Positions 1 to 12,175 of a DNA stretch of 64,000 nt are shown here, piece after piece. The position numbers were made by a program, and so were the translations under genes. Within the stretch, counting starts at the first letter, position 1, and each line of letters begins with the position of its first letter. The notes below the pieces were generated by a model. It saw only the letters and a program-made list of their open reading frames with translations, did no database searches and had not been told where the DNA came from. This DNA is from Botryococcus braunii (taxonomy: Eukaryota; Chlorophyta; Trebouxiophyceae): the NCBI GenBank assembly GCA_002005505.1, contig KV908643.1, forward strand, positions 23,664 through 87,663. Direction: 5' to 3'.

Positions 1-60
1 CCGGAATGCACGGGTCAGGACATGACATGTATTGGAAAAAAACCAAAACACATCAAAGAA

Positions 61-2176
61 TATGCCGTGGTTGGTGGTAAAGTCTCAAAGGGCTGCTGAA
101 ACAAGCAATCAAAGCACATGAACATGTGGACGGATGTTTGTTTATGGTTCGCCATGGATTGCATCAGTTTTCAGCTGCTGCAGTGGGACATCAGCATAGT
201 GCTCGGTGATCACTAAGCCCCTAAGGGGGGGGGGGGTGTCGGCTATATAGACGCTTGTGGGCTATATAGACGCTTGGCAAAAGGCGTACTAAGGCACTCG
301 TACACATGCATAGGATACGTAGTAGGTATATCAGGCCTCAAACTCGAGGGAGAGATGCAGGACAACATGGGCTGGTTATTCTGAAGCGGAGCTTGAGCAT
401 GAGATACTCCCACCTCCTTTTTTCCCCCGGGGAAAACCCTTCGTCCCCTTCGTTTCTTGTTAGCTGCTTCTGAAGGAGATAACCGTCCGGTTATCTCCTT
501 CACGCGTGTTGTTAGATCAACACAGGGGATTTGTTGGAATAATGGACTCGTCTGGTCAGCATTTACCGATGTAACTGGTGTCGGACTGATCCAAGTGATT
601 ATCAACAAGCTCTCGCTGTCTCCACATTACAAATCCAGTGTTGTTAACGCTCATTAGAGGTTGGATGGGGATCGTTAGTCACATTGGGGACCCTATGGGG
701 GTTGAGCTAAGACTAACACTTGGCTTGAAGTCTGAATCTGCTTCCACGTTCCGGCATCAAAAATGGCGATCCTGGAATTGAAACTAATAGGAATCGCCAG
801 GCGGCCCTGTAAACGCACAAATTTGGACTTTTGAAAACCGCAAGCCCTTAGGGGACTCGATAACGAATGGGAAAACATCAGTAAAGCTTATTGCGTAGAT
901 GCGTGCCAATTGCCAACCCTTGAGGAACGCCCAGAGGGCTAAGGTAGCGGGCGGGTAGCAGGACCCTTGGAGTTAAAGGAGTAACCCTCAAGGTATGCTT
1001 GCTCAAAGTGGTATTTTTTTGATCGCCCCATGAAGATTATAACGTTTTCAGCCACTACAAACTGACAAACGGAAAGTTTCTCACGAAGATCAAGACGTTG
1101 AGGAAATTACAACCACTTATTTACCTTCACGGTCTTTGACAAAGCGCTTGATCGAACGACACAACACACATGGAAGGGTTGAAAGGTTGGTAGAAATGTT
1201 CGTGCACGGGGTCTAACCACAGCGCACCATGATTCAAATGGTGTTCCTCAATCACCACATGCCTCCCCTTGTGACACAGGCACGTGCCTGGTGACAAAGG
1301 TGCGGAGGAACCATGTGCTTTGGTCCGAGATTCGTTGGAAGTCCACGTGTCCACATACAAACAAACAAGCCAGGACTCTCGGAAAAAACGACCAAGTAGC
1401 TAATTGATACCCAACTATCCCTTATCTTGCAATTAACTTACCCGTACGAGCAAAGCATGCTTTCGACCTACGGGCAGCTGAAAAAGGGGGAGGGGTAGTG
1501 CCATGTATGTGCACTATTGCCGCCATAGCACAACATATAATAAAAAAAGGAGCATTCCAATATACCAAAACATTTTAGCCACCATGCTTCCAAAAGGCTT
1601 TAAAAGCAGAAAGACCTAGCTAGTGCCATGTACGGGCGTCAAGTACTGCCGACACGATCCTCAGAACCCAGCGTTGGTTACCACGACAGTTAACGATCAG
1701 TTAACGATCAGGGTTTGCTTACAAGCTCTGAAAAGATAACTCCTATCCGTCTAATTTACGTAAGTGCCGTAATAATGCTGTCCCCCTCACGCAAAAGAGT
1801 TGTACCATTTTTATAGCTGCAGTCGAAGGGAGTTGATTCACTCCCGTGGTTGCGTGACCCAACAGTGTCCATAGCTCTGTGCTGGCTTGCTTACTATCCA
1901 GATTTGAAATTTTGCGTTCGTACTCCTCGTCCTCGATGTCATTGACACCAGCTGGGGTCACCTGCAAACGCATTCAATCGTGTCTTCATTATGAATGAAA
2001 ACACAAGGAAGTAACAATACAAGAAGTTAATACCAAAGCACCAAAGATGCCATAAACTTAACAACAAATCGGGATGTGATGAGAACATGTTTGCCCCACC
2101 AATAGTCATGTCTCCCCTTAGTTCTCCTCATCTTCATGTTTGGACATGGAAAAGCAAGGAAGAGGAACTCTGTACG
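61..2176. repeat. segmental duplication, copy 1 (partner 22020-24124)
   Basis: This stretch is collinear and highly similar to 22020-24124 in the same orientation, with small indels. Shared landmarks are the run of G near 227, the hairpin TAACCGTCCGGTTA near 480, the AAGGAGTAACCCTCAAGG segment near 975 and the exon-like block at 1760-1961. Both copies end at a CA microsatellite. Apart from the exon-like block I see no gene: the open frames are short and are not conserved between copies. Part of it (about 1130-1350) also resembles 8590-8840, so this is an older multi-copy family. Confidence 0.8.
1760..1961 (-). CDS. putative host exon d, copy 1 (unknown protein)
   Basis: On the minus strand an open block runs from a TTTGCAG acceptor to an AC|GTAAAT donor. 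It encodes an acidic stretch (DIEDEEYE) followed by TELWTLLGHATTGVNQLPST. The copy at 23704-23905 has the same 202-nt length and the same open frame, with mostly conservative changes, which suggests past selection on protein. A related, broken version lies on the plus strand at about 9516-9700. In other copies exon c lies upstream of this exon on the same strand, but in this copy exon c is not seen. I do not recognise the protein family. Exon limits are inferred from splice-like dinucleotides. Confidence 0.4.
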
Positions 2177-2274
<98 letters not shown>

Positions 2275-2275
2275 G

Positions 2276-2340
<65 letters not shown>

Positions 2341-2345
2341 ACACC
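2177..2345. repeat. (CA)n microsatellite
   Basis: About 165 bp of CA dinucleotide repeat with a short GCACGCACGC interruption near 2270. Long open frames of alternating His/Thr or Cys/Val across it are artefacts of the repeat. It marks the end of the segmental duplication. Confidence 0.95.
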
Positions 2346-4010
2346 CCTCGTGGGGGAGGTTTAAGAGTGGGCTTGAGAATCATTCATGAAACACTATATC
2401 CGTGCTCACCACGAACTGCCTCATTGTCTCTAAAACCTCTTCCGCCGAGTTATCCTACAACTAGGAAGGAAGAGTTTGAGCGCACTCTTACGCCGTGGCA
2501 CATGAGGCGGACGCTCGAACCACCTTTCGTATCTGCAGAACAAGGCTCTTGGGGATGGAGGGACATGGGAGGACATTGGAGAGACACCTTGTACAATGTC
2601 GTATATACCACACCTTCCATGATCATGAGGCCCATTTATGACATCAATAATGTTTCGCTTGATGCGACTTCAGAGCAAAGACAGTACCTTTCGAAGCTAC
2701 AAGAAGAGGGCAGGTGAAACGCCAGCTGCAAACAACAACATTCGATGAAATGTTGATTTCGTATGCTTTAACGATTGCATATAAGAGTGGTGCAAAGGTA
2801 TTTCCGCAAAGGCAAGGATGCACGCTGGATGGAACCTAGATGAAGTGAATACATACCCTCTAGAGACATATATGAGATCTCCAAAGCGCGCCTCAGAATC
2901 TCAAGTATTCTGCTCTAGCATTTTCTGGTTTCGAGCAGACAAACTGCTGGGTGTGATATTCAGTACACTACTCTGGGGTTCCATGGGTATCGCGAGAGCA
3001 GGAACACCCATAATAGCACCAACTCTTTCGCTCCATGGCGCCATCAAGTGAGACAGTCAACATTTTAAACAACATTCCTGCAGCATTGGGCAATCACAGC
3101 TCAGTGACGAGAACAGTCCAGGCCTCATCAACATGACGGGCGCACACGGACTGGAGTTCAGACGACACATCAGAACTGCCAGTCACCTCTGACTATGCCA
3201 CTTAAATGCTGCAGTTTAGGGCCTTTGATCGGTTTGCCTCCCCTAGCTCTGACATCACTGCATATGTGCAACGGAGCTCCTATTTTAGGCTCCGTATCAA
3301 TGCGTACATCGTGATACCCTACATGCGTTGTTTAGTACCATCGGTCTAACGGACTACAGATCCGAACAGTCATCGATCCGTCTAAACGACACGATCTAGC
3401 CACAAGAGCTTCGAGCGCTCAGCTTGGAGCCAAGTGTTAACACCGTAATCAAGTTCAGATCACAGAGTCAGATCGTAAATGCCTACGCAATAGTTGGGTT
3501 GACTCACATACGACTGCCTTACTTGAATCTATGAACGAGGCCCGTATCTACACCCCGGATCTCATCTATAAGTACGTAAATCACATGGAACCTCCCCTAC
3601 TACATGGGAGAGATCATAAACATTACCTTATAAGTCACCATGACTTCACGTTACCATAATACGTATGGTAATATTGTACCTCAATGTTGTACAACTGTAC
3701 CTTATTAACTCCTGCAGCTGTACCTTAATTAAATATGCACATGTGAGCGTTCTAAGTCGCTTGTTAATAGGATGTGACTCACAAACATGTAACTCTAATA
3801 TGTCACCACATGTCTAATAAATGTCTGAGGTATGCATGTGTGTGTTCAATATCCCAACACCAACATTGACCGCTTATCGGAGACATGAAAACAAAGGCCG
3901 AGATCACATACATGCTGCTTCGAAGTTTCAGTCCATTTAAGTCAAGGGTCCCACGACGAAAGCATCGGCATACCGAGTTCCTTTGACATACATATCTCAG
4001 CAATAGTTGC
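2346..4010. other. non-coding host DNA with a dispersed repeat
   Basis: I see no convincing gene here. The block at about 2465-2560 (TTTGAGCGCACTCTTACGCC and the following 90 bases) recurs at 43705-43800 just left of the provirus, so it is a dispersed repeat rather than unique sequence. The remainder contains stops in all frames at ordinary density and no splice-bounded open block that recurs elsewhere in the window. Confidence 0.5.
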
Positions 4011-4016
4011 AAGACA

Positions 4017-4203
4017 CAATAAGCGATATGAAACAAAGAGAGAAAGCTTTGAAGGTCTCCCGTGGGAGTTTAGAATGGGGCCAAGCTTGTTGTTGCTCTT
4101 GTTTGGAGGTTGCACTGGGAAGGAGTCCCTTGGAAGCATCCGTTGCAAGCTGCAGTACCCCTTTCGCGTACGAATGTACCCCTGAGCTCTCGGCGCTCCT
4201 CAA
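4017..4203 (-). CDS. putative host exon b, copy 1 (unknown protein)
   Basis: The minus-strand open block encodes SYAKGVLQLATDASKG followed by a Gln-rich segment. It is repeated with few changes at 16563-16723, where the frame is also open. In copy 2 it lies about 0.8 kb upstream of exon c on the same strand, so both probably belong to one minus-strand gene. The 3' boundary is uncertain because no clear GT donor follows in either copy. The sequence immediately to the right (4226-4564 and 16720-17035) is also open on the minus strand in both copies and may be the 5' part of the same gene. Family not recognised. Confidence 0.35.
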
Positions 4204-4689
4204 TTAAAGGAACACAGTGAAAATTTCACTGATACATTTCACTGTGAAATATATCAGTCTCCCGTGACGGGAGTCGCGTCGGGTTTTCTGGAGAACCCTG
4301 GTACCTACTGCAGGAGGCTCCCCGGGGAGCGCCATGGTTTCCATTTGAGGCGGTCGGATCCGCAGCCCGCAGGGAATCGACGAGGGACAGACTGGCAGCG
4401 ACAGACATAGCGCGGGACGACATTACTTTGCATGCAACCTTCTTGCGCTTAGCATGTGTAACGCTTTGATTTCTCAGACACAACAAGAGTAAAAGCTCGG
4501 AGGGCACCACGGAAAGTTTCAAGGGCCGTTTAGAAGTTGTCAAGAATTCGGTTTGTCGCGACATCGTGAGGAAAAGGAAGGACGTGTTGTTTCCTGGTGC
4601 CGCTGTTTAGCTGGCGACGGGCTTTGGACATTCGGAAGGTAAACCATGAGACCCACACTTCAGATGACATTAGTTTTCTGTTGTTTTAG

Positions 4690-4880
4690 GTTTGTACGAT
4701 GGGGTGCTACCGAGCTTACCAACTACCTTGCCACCGGGCCAGATGTTAGACGTGGTTTTTGAGTTAAGATTGTACAACCTTCCTGATCAGTTTGTCGTAT
4801 GTAGGCTGGCTTCTGATCGACACATGGACACCTCTGCAATCACGGCCGCTCTTGGTGGTTTCGGTATCTCTCCTGTGCAG
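4690..4880 (+). CDS. putative host exon P1, copy 1 (unknown protein)
   Basis: An open block lies between a TTGTTTTAG acceptor and a CTGTGCAG|GTACAT donor. It encodes LPPGQMLDVVFELRLYNLPD and then an Ala/Gly-rich end. The paralogous block at 17297-17490 keeps both splice sites but carries an in-frame TAA where this copy reads LYN. The gene is plus strand and divergent from the b/c/d gene. No domain recognised; exon status is inferred from splice sites plus cross-copy conservation. Confidence 0.4.
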
Positions 4881-5679
4881 GTACATCTATGACTCTTATA
4901 CCGTCAGACTGGCATCTTGAAGCTAGTGAGGGATGATCTTTTGCTGGCAAAAATCTCATCGATTCATGGGGGAGTTGTGCTTCTTGTAACGGATTATGGG
5001 CCTTGAGCTTTGATTGCTTCAGCACGCCACTGCCCTCCTTTTCTGATGAGATGCCGGTGATTGGGGTGCTGACAGGGGCAGCATCTCCAGCTATATGGGA
5101 AGCAACTGACTGCTGCTGTAGAGGCTGCCCATCAGGATGGTATTGAGAAAGAGAATGAGCTGAGTCCTCCTGAGGTGGGCCACCTTTCATTCTTCTTTGC
5201 TTGGTTTGCCAGCTTGTACTGCTGATGAATGCATATATGTTTTTGTTTCTTCTCAAACCACCATCTACATAACCTCACCCAGTCCCCCTGTTAAGGGGGA
5301 TAGAGAATATGAAGTCAAGAGGAGGGGGTGCGACCTGCTCATCCTCTGAGGACCATCCAATGGTTGTTGCCCTGGATGTGATTCGAGTGACTGGGGTTTA
5401 TACTGCCTGTGAGATCCATGCCCATGGTAATGGTAAGCTCTCCCTAATTATTGTGGGTGTTGTGATATATCTTGTCATACTTTATGGGGTGTCCTGTTCT
5501 GTGAAATTTGTTGGCTTGTTTCAAAGGGCATATGGGTCTTTTTGGAGCCTTTCATGAGCGTTGCACATGCTGACCTGGAATGGCATGAGGAAACTCTACT
5601 GCAACATAACCTAAAGAAATGGTGGGGACAAAAGGAAACGAAAAGAGGGGCACTAGACCTTCGGAAGAACTTTTCTGTT

Positions 5680-5937
5680 ACTATCTGGAGAAATATCCAA
5701 GGGCTGAAGGCGATGGGTGTGGGAATGCAGGCGCTTGTGTATTTCTGTGAGGCACTGATGCGCTGGTCTTCTGTTGCCAGTCTTCAAGCCCCGGCCACCC
5801 TTTGGGCCTTCCAGTCTACTGCACGGATTGCTGCTCGGACTGGATGTGTTGGGCGATACTTGCAACTTGTCTGGTTAATAATCATACAGCGGAGGAACGC
5901 CCTCCGTGCGTACGCGAAAATTACGGGCAGGCCTCAG
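5680..5937 (+). CDS. putative host exon P2, copy 1 (unknown protein)
   Basis: The block encodes LKAMGVGMQALVYFCEALMR, then an Ala-rich helix-like run, and ends at RNALRAYAKITGRPQ before a CTCAG|GTGGGT donor. The copy at about 18525-18781 stays open in the same frame with many amino-acid replacements and no stops, which supports a real exon. The alternating hydrophobic pattern suggests a helical repeat protein, but I do not recognise the family. The acceptor is not certain (a CTGGAG|A site near 5690 is possible). Confidence 0.45.
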
Positions 5938-6166
5938 GTGGGTGTCCGGTCCGTGGATCCCCATGCAGACCTGCTTTGATGCTCATGACAGAAAGTCACT
6001 GGATAGCTGCAGCAAGACTGCGGCTTTTGCTTTGATGTGTGTGACAAGAGCTCCGCTTGCTGAAGCACCCATCGGTTTGTCATAAAAAGAGTGTTAAGAG
6101 AGTGCTCATGAAGTCATTGTCTGTTCATCATTAGTGAGTCTGGTGGGGTGCTGCATGTGTGTGCAG

Positions 6167-6372
6167 TGCTCAGCAATGGCTGTGGAACTTCCTCAGAATT
6201 TTGACGTGCAAGCCCATGCAAATGCGCTGGCAACGTGCTGCGAACAGCTGCCGAAGTATGTGAAGGAGGTCCTGGAGACTGGCGACCCCCATAACCGCTT
6301 TCCCCAGTTGATGTCAGAAATCGGCTACCACATTGAGCTGTTGGAGGAGGCTACGGGCAAGTCATGGTGCCG
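6167..6372 (+). CDS. putative host exon P3, copy 1 (unknown protein)
   Basis: The exon is bounded by GTGTGCAG and CCG|GTAAGA, an excellent consensus donor. It encodes VELPQNFDVQAHANALATCC, then EQLPKYVKEVLETG and a C-terminal HIELLEEATGKSW. The second copy (19024-19229) has exactly the same 206-nt length, the same boundaries and an open frame. A third, degenerate copy lies at about 20370-20535. This is the best-conserved host exon in the window. The predicted helices suggest a scaffold or adaptor protein; no family assigned. Confidence 0.5.
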
Positions 6373-6879
6373 GTAAGAAGAGTGCACAGCAACACTTCAT
6401 ATAATAATCTCTGTTAGAGGCAATTTGGAGTGGCTGTACCGCCGTATTCTGGTCAAGTTGTGAAGGGTCCCTTGTTGGTCGAAAGGTCCCAGATGGACAA
6501 AGCATCGTTGAGAGAAGGCTAGGGAGGGAAATTTGTGAGCATGAACCTTATATAGCGTTCGAGAAGGGACATGGAATGGGATGAGGACGGTGGGTCAGGG
6601 ATTTTGCTCCAGCGATGTAATACTTGCGTGTTTGTTTCTCCGATCCGCATGGTTAGTCTCCCCCACACGCAATTTGAACATGGGGGGCTCTGCCAAGCCA
6701 AATGAAAGGATTGGGATGCAGCCGTGCCCAAGTGACCTGCATCCAGGCCAGGTTAGGTTTTGGCAGCAGCTGGTCTGTCAACGAGGGACGTTGCATCGCA
6801 CACGCTGGGGCTGCCATGCCGATACGTTGCGTTTTCAAAGGGTTCTATGGCTTTTATCCCCTCTCTGGATATTACAGCT

Positions 6880-7358
6880 GCACGTTTTGAAGATGTGCAG
6901 ACATTTGTTATCGTGCCCCACAACACTTGTAATTCTGAGGGAGGCACGAAAGCACCACACTACAGACTCGCATCATGTTCATCGATATGTTGTAAGCTTC
7001 AGTATATCCATCCAAAGGGGAGACATGCACAAAGTTGCGTTATTCGCAAAGCTGTTATTGAAGAAGCAATGTCTCAAACAGGTTTTCCATTATCTCTGTG
7101 GTGCTCGTTACGCTACAATTTGGGATTTATCAAGGTTTCCTAATTGGTCCACAGGGCCTTGGGCAGATTGCTTGAGATCAATATTCTTGGTCATCCATAT
7201 TAAAGGGCCGGCAGGACCATGTCAAATGCGATCCAACTGTTTCTGTCATCTGCCCAACCCCCCCCCCCCAAACCCCTTTTCCCTCGCTTCCCCTCTTCCT
7301 CCCCTCTTTCTCTCTCCCATCCCCTTCCCCACCCCCCTTCGCTCTCTCTAACCTCTCC

Positions 7359-7441
<83 letters not shown>

Positions 7442-8330
7442 CGTGTGCGTGCGTGTGCATGCGTACGCGCGCGGTTGGTCGCATGTGCACGTGCTGGCTA
7501 TGGTGAAGGAAAGATCTCAAATGAACTAAAAGGTGGCAGGTTGCCGCCAAAGCTGTCATATGGTTGAGATTAGGAGTGGGGATTTGGTGAATCCTCCATT
7601 TTCCTCAGCGGTTCAAACAGAAGATAATTTAAATATTTCATTGGGTTCTCAATGGTTTGTGACCGCGCATATCTACAATTGTAGATGTGTAGACTTGCTT
7701 CCTATACATGCCGACAGCTCTACAATTGTAGATGCGCAGACTTGTTTCCTTATGACCCCACTCTGCTTGTCATCCTAGGGAAGACGAGAAAGTTCCACAT
7801 TGTTTAGATCCATCATTGTCAATGTGATATGCTGTAAGGTGTTCTTTTGTATCCATCCCCAGAGGAGCGTTGCATGTCCGATCAAGGCTGAGCTGTCACA
7901 TCTCCAATTGTAAAGGCATTATTCGCGAGGCATCATCTCGATTAGGTTCTTTTCTTATGTCGATAATGCTGGTCAGCGCTCTAAAATCGCTCTTAGGACG
8001 TTTTAATGGCATTTTACCGGCCAACGCCTCCAGCACCGTGCATGAAAAGGGATCCTTGTTCATCTGCAGAAGGCATCTGCACACAACAGCTGATGGAATG
8101 GTCTGTACACCATTCCATAAGGCCCAGTTACTTGGGTAATCATGATCATGATAATTTACGCTCAGCCCGGCTCTCCCTCCCACTCCCTCCGGAGGCCCCT
8201 CTCTCTTGCTCCCCTCCCCCCCTCATTCTCTCTCTCCCTCTCCCTCTCTCCCCTCCTCTCCCTCCCTCCCCCCCTCCCCCTCCCCGTTCGTTTGTTTCCC
8301 CCGCTGCGAGTTGGGAGGGATGTTTGTTCT
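6880..8330. repeat. degenerate repeat and low-complexity tract
   Basis: The block around 6990-7100 (CAAAGTTGCGTTATTCGC, then CTCAAACAGG) has diverged relatives at about 7830-7960, 19410-19530 and 20850-20930, each followed by a C/T-rich run. The low-complexity parts are a C/T-rich run (7251-7376), a pure (GT)n tract (7377-7441) and a second CT-rich run (8180-8300). I see no conserved open frame, so this looks like spreading non-coding repeat. Confidence 0.6.
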
Positions 8331-9043
8331 TTGTCGAGTCACATTGATTGTAACTGCTGCGATGGGCCACTAGTGTTACTTGCATGGTGTGCGGAGAGGC
8401 ATGCCCACAGCAGCTGTCGAGTAGCATGACCGTAGTGGTTTACATCTTCTGCAGCTGCTCTGTCTTCGTCCTCCATTGCAACATGAAGGAGGTGATATCT
8501 TCCCAAGGGCTGTCCAGCCACCCCTATGCGCTATGTGACGGAACATCTGTGAGGCACATCGAGACATTATGCAAGTTACAAACACAACTTGGCCAATCCA
8601 TGGAGCATTCCAGACCATTGACAAATCGCTTAAGCGAACGACAGCAAACACATGGAAGGTCCAAATGTTTGAGAAACGTTGGGGCGTGGGGTTTACAAAG
8701 TGCACGCAGACTCAAGTGGTGTTCACAATCAGCATCTCCGTGCAACACAGATCCGGAGCACGGTGACAAATTTGGGGAGGAAGCATAAGCCTTGGCCCAA
8801 AGATTCACAAATATTCCACGTGTCCACATCCAAACGACGACAACCCTCGCAAAAGAGTAAGTATAGCGTGTCCAAAATCGTTATACAGCAGCTCCAAATA
8901 TGTTGCCCCAGGCCTGCTAACACTTACTAGCATTGGCCATTCACGTCCAACCCGGGGCTCTTGCCTGGAACCATTGACCTTAGAAACCCAGGTTGCATTT
9001 TCTTTAAGCAAATGTCCTGAGCCCGTTATTTTTGAGTTGGCAG

Positions 9044-9203
9044 ACATCCACAAAATACTGCGAGTTGGAGTTAATTGAGCCTTGCAAGCCTCCAATCCAT
9101 ATTCGAGCACGGCAATTCAAAGGCCGGAAACATGTACTTAGCCCTCATCGAGCCGTTTGTGGAGGTTTCACACTCTGTCGAAATCCTCAACAAGCTGCTC
9201 AAG
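9044..9203 (+). pseudogene. broken copy of host exon c
   Basis: The block keeps the acceptor (GGCAG|ACATCC) and the donor (CTCAAG|GTAATG) of exon c. It is 160 nt rather than the 147 nt seen in the two minus-strand copies. The 13-nt length change, within the segment after ACTGCGAGTTGGAG, shifts the frame, so it cannot encode the exon c peptide. It lies on the plus strand because it sits in the left arm of the inverted repeat. Confidence 0.55.
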
Positions 9204-9289
9204 GTAATGTGCAATGCGATTTTAAACCCTATAGGTTAGCGCCAAACAACTTTACCTTGGCCTGTACACATGCATGTACATATGTGTAG

Positions 9290-9368
<79 letters not shown>

Positions 9369-9378
9369 GGGGGGGGGA
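9290..9378. repeat. (GT)n microsatellite followed by poly-G
   Basis: About 75 bp of GT repeat followed by a run of 12 or so G. The matching place in the right arm of the inverted repeat (15500-15545) has a much shorter CA tract, showing expansion or contraction since the arms were formed. Confidence 0.95.
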
Positions 9379-9515
9379 TGGGTGGGTGGGGCGGGGGGTT
9401 CCATTCCATCCATTTTTTTCGTTTTATGGCATCTTTAATGTTTTGGTCTACTTCATGCTTATATGGCTTTGCTTAATGCTGACATTTCACACCTTGAAGC
9501 CATGTGCAACTGCGT

Positions 9516-9700
9516 GTGCCGGTGAGCCCAGCTGTGCCCAATCTCATAGAGGAGGAGGAGGAGTATGATAAGGGACCGTCGCAGCTGGTCCGTGTTGAAG
9601 CTACAGCAGAGCTATTGGTTCTTATGGGTGACGCAAAAACCAGTTGAGTGGATAAACTTCCGTCCACGGAAGTTTTGCAGGTGCCGAAAAGCTTTGTGCT
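9516..9700 (+). pseudogene. broken relative of host exon d
   Basis: The plus-strand frame encodes an acidic run (EEEEEYDKG) and then TAELLVLMGDAKTS, which aligns with the exon d pattern (EDEEYE ... TELWTLLGHATTG) before an in-frame TGA at 9645-9647. After the stop the frame resumes with VDKLPST, matching the NQLPST of exon d. The mirrored copy in the right arm has the same TGA plus a further stop. The stop therefore predates formation of the inverted repeat, or was homogenised between the arms. Confidence 0.5.
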
Positions 9701-10013
9701 TCAAGGGAGAAAAGATTTTACTGTACCTAAACCAATTGGAGAAGACGGGAGTGAAGAATCCGCAATATATTTAATGAAGGAGGCTGCGCCGTAATGCGGC
9801 CTGGCGCTTGTAGGCCTCTGAGTGAAGCTTCTGACTCTCGAGGTACTAGGGTTTGGTTGTATGAGCCCGCCTTTCTGCCAGCATGAAGGCAGGCGCTGTT
9901 GTGGCGATATGTGATAACATCGATGTGCCGAGCCTTTCAATAGGATACATGCCTTGGTTGTCACGACCAGCTTCAAGCAGCAGTTTGATAAGGTCCTCAC
10001 ATGAGTTGTACAG

Positions 10014-10511
10014 CTCATGTGAGGACCTTATCAAACTGCTGCTTGAAGCTAGCCGTATTGAAAGGCTTGGCACATCGATGATATCACATATTGCCACAAC
10101 AACGCCTGCCTTCATGCTGGCAGAAAGGCGGGCTCATACAACCAAACCCTAATATCTCGAGACTCAGAAGCTTCACTCAGACGCCTACAAGCGCCAGGCC
10201 TCATTACGGCGCAGCCTCCTTCATTGAGTATTTTGCGGACTCTTCACTCTCGTCTTCTCCGATTGGTTTATGTGCAGTAAAATCTTTTCTCCCTTAAAGC
10301 ACAAAGCTTTTCGGCACCTTCAAAACTTCCGTGGACGAGAGTTTATCCACTCAACTAGTTTTTGCGTCACCCATAAGAACCAATAGCTCTGCTTTAGCTT
10401 CAACACGGACCAGCTGCGACAGTCCCTCATTATACTCCTCCTTCTCTATGCGATTGGGCACAGCTGGGCTCACCGGCACACGCAGTTGCACATGGCTTCA
10501 AAGTGTGAAAT
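10014..10511 (-). repeat. right arm of the inverted repeat, part 1
   Basis: Reverse complement of roughly 9485-10005. It stops at the insertion point of element C and resumes after it at 15414. Two overlapping frames on opposite strands around 9846-10152 mirror each other because of the palindrome and are not genes. Confidence 0.85.
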
Positions 10512-10516
10512 GTAAG

Positions 10517-11214
10517 TGTTGAGTTGTGAACATACATTATAGAATGCCTTGTGCTTAAGGTGATCTTCAAATTTACATTATTAGGATACGGGTCCACTAT
10601 CCACATAAGGTACCTCAAGACACGTTCGGATGAGGTCTATTTCGAACATAAGGTACAATCTGATTTAAATTACGCGTTAGTGTGAAAGGCTATTAAAGAT
10701 GCGATCACCGCATAGTCGAGCAACTGGTTTGGAAAGATACTGGGCACATAAGGATGCCAGTCTTGTTCATGCAGTTGCATGTGTCTAAAGAGCACACAGT
10801 CGTCAAGGACGGTAGCTGGAGTGGCACGAACTTACGACCTGTCTGCTTGCTTACAGGTGCGGTGACGCAGGGTGTGTATTGGTAATGTGTTCATGTTTGA
10901 TTGCTTGTTTGTAAGTGAACCATCTTAGTGGACAATCAAGTCTCCCAAACAGCTAAGGGACGGAGTCTTGATTGAGTATAGGAAGGTACTTGCTTTCAGC
11001 CGTCAGGAGCTTATCCGTGTGTAGATGCTCATTGAAGATCAACATGTAACGGAACTGGTTTGGAAAGATACTGGGCACATAAGGATGCCAGTCTTGTTCA
11101 TGCAGTTGCATGTGTCTAAAGAGCACACAGTCGTCAAGGACGGTAGCTGGAGTGGCACGAACTTACGACCTGTCTGCTTGCTTACAGGTGATGCCGAATG
11201 CCCATAACCTAACA
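10517..11214 (+). repeat. element C 5' LTR with internal duplication
   Basis: A 698-bp LTR, nearly identical to the 3' copy. It starts TGTTGAG like the LTR of B and shares B's landmarks, such as AATGCCTTGTGCTT and ATAAGGTACCT. A ~140-bp block beginning near 10720 and ending CTTACAGG at about 10857 is repeated at 11049-11189, separated by ~190 bp of unrelated sequence. The LTR of B has this block only once, which explains most of the length difference (698 against 366). Confidence 0.9.
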
Positions 11215-11227
11215 GGTTATGGGCCCA
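11215..11227 (+). other. element C primer-binding site
   Basis: GGTTATGGGCCCA lies immediately after the LTR. It is complementary to the anticodon-stem region of eukaryotic initiator tRNA-Met (GGGCCCAUAACC), the half-tRNA priming mode known for Drosophila copia. The LTR end (GCCCATAACCT) pairs with it across a 3-nt loop, so a hairpin could hide the site. Confidence 0.7.
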
Positions 11228-11997
11228 CCCAACTCTGGGTGCTGAGGACAAGCCGATATGTGTTTTTGGGCAAGGCACTGGTGGCCAGCGGACACTACAC
11301 AAGTCTACTCCAGTCCCAAAGGGAGCGACAGCCCCGCAGTTTGTACCCCGCCTTCATGTCGCAGTATATGCTTCAGAATCCATTCGAATTGATTTTGAAA
11401 TGCCACATAACTTGGCAGTTTCATCCGCAAGGCGAGGTGGTGAAATCCCGGTTGGAAGGGCACGAGGCGGAAGACCACCTTGGGATGGAGGAGTGAAATT
11501 TGAGTGCATATGGGAGGTTGTGTATGATTTGGGATCTGAAATTGTGAGTGTGTGGCCAATGAGTTGAGAGAGGAAGTGATGCTCCTGTGTTACAGTAAGT
11601 GTACTGGTTGAGAGGTGAACCATTAGAAAGGCTTCTTCTTAAGTCTGCACCCTCTTAAGGCTGGAGATCAAGGGGGTCAGATTAACAAAAGTAGTTATGA
11701 ATGACCTCTAACCACTGACAGCAAGTGTGATACTCAGCGGGAAGAAGTGGGTGGACCCTAGGGAGCCCCCATCCAGGTATTGGTAGACACCATGAGCAAC
11801 AGTACAGGTACTGCAGCATGGGGATGTGCTTACATATGTGTTGTATGTGTAAGCGTGTGTAAAGATGTCCATGAGCTGGGGCTTGAAAGACATTGATTGT
11901 GTATGTGTAAACAGCCAGGAGTTGGTGCAATATGGTGGTAAGGGACTTTTGGTTCCCCAGTCCACTGAGCACATTCTTATTGTGGTTTGCGCTGCTA

Positions 11998-12175
11998 CTC
12001 GCTGATGGCTAGTCCCTAATGTTAAGGGTGAGAAAGGCTGATCAGGTGTCGCGTTCGGACTCGCTGATGGCTAGTCCCTAATGTTGAGGGTGAGAAAGGC
12101 TGATCAGGTGTCGCGTTCGGACTCGCTGATGGCTAGTCCCTAATGTTGAGGGTGAGAAATGCTAAATCGGGAGTC
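11998..12175 (+). repeat. 62-bp tandem repeat, about 3 copies
   Basis: Three consecutive units start CTCGCTGATGGCTAGTCCCT at 11998, 12060 and 12122 inside element C. The first two end GGTGTCGCGTTCGGA; the third diverges after GAGAAATGCT. They lie in the non-coding interior. Confidence 0.85.

Larger units (their letters stand above)
8993..10005 (+). repeat. left arm of a ~1 kb inverted repeat
   Basis: The arm is the reverse complement of 10014-10511 continued at 15414-15840. The two arms meet at 10005/10014 with only an 8-nt spacer, and the innermost bases (CCTCACATGAG / CTCATGTGAGG) are perfectly paired. Differences are a few substitutions, a ~27-bp indel near 9940-9965 and a much longer GT tract here. 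The arm contains broken exons c and d of the host gene, so it is a palindromic duplication of gene sequence, not a transposon terminus. Confidence 0.85.

Noticed and set aside
2027..2717. Several His/Thr or Cys/Val frames, one of 193 codons
   Set aside because: CA/GT microsatellite artefacts.
9846..10152. Two 89-codon frames on opposite strands with almost the same protein
   Set aside because: They mirror each other through the palindrome centre at 10009 and are not independent genes.
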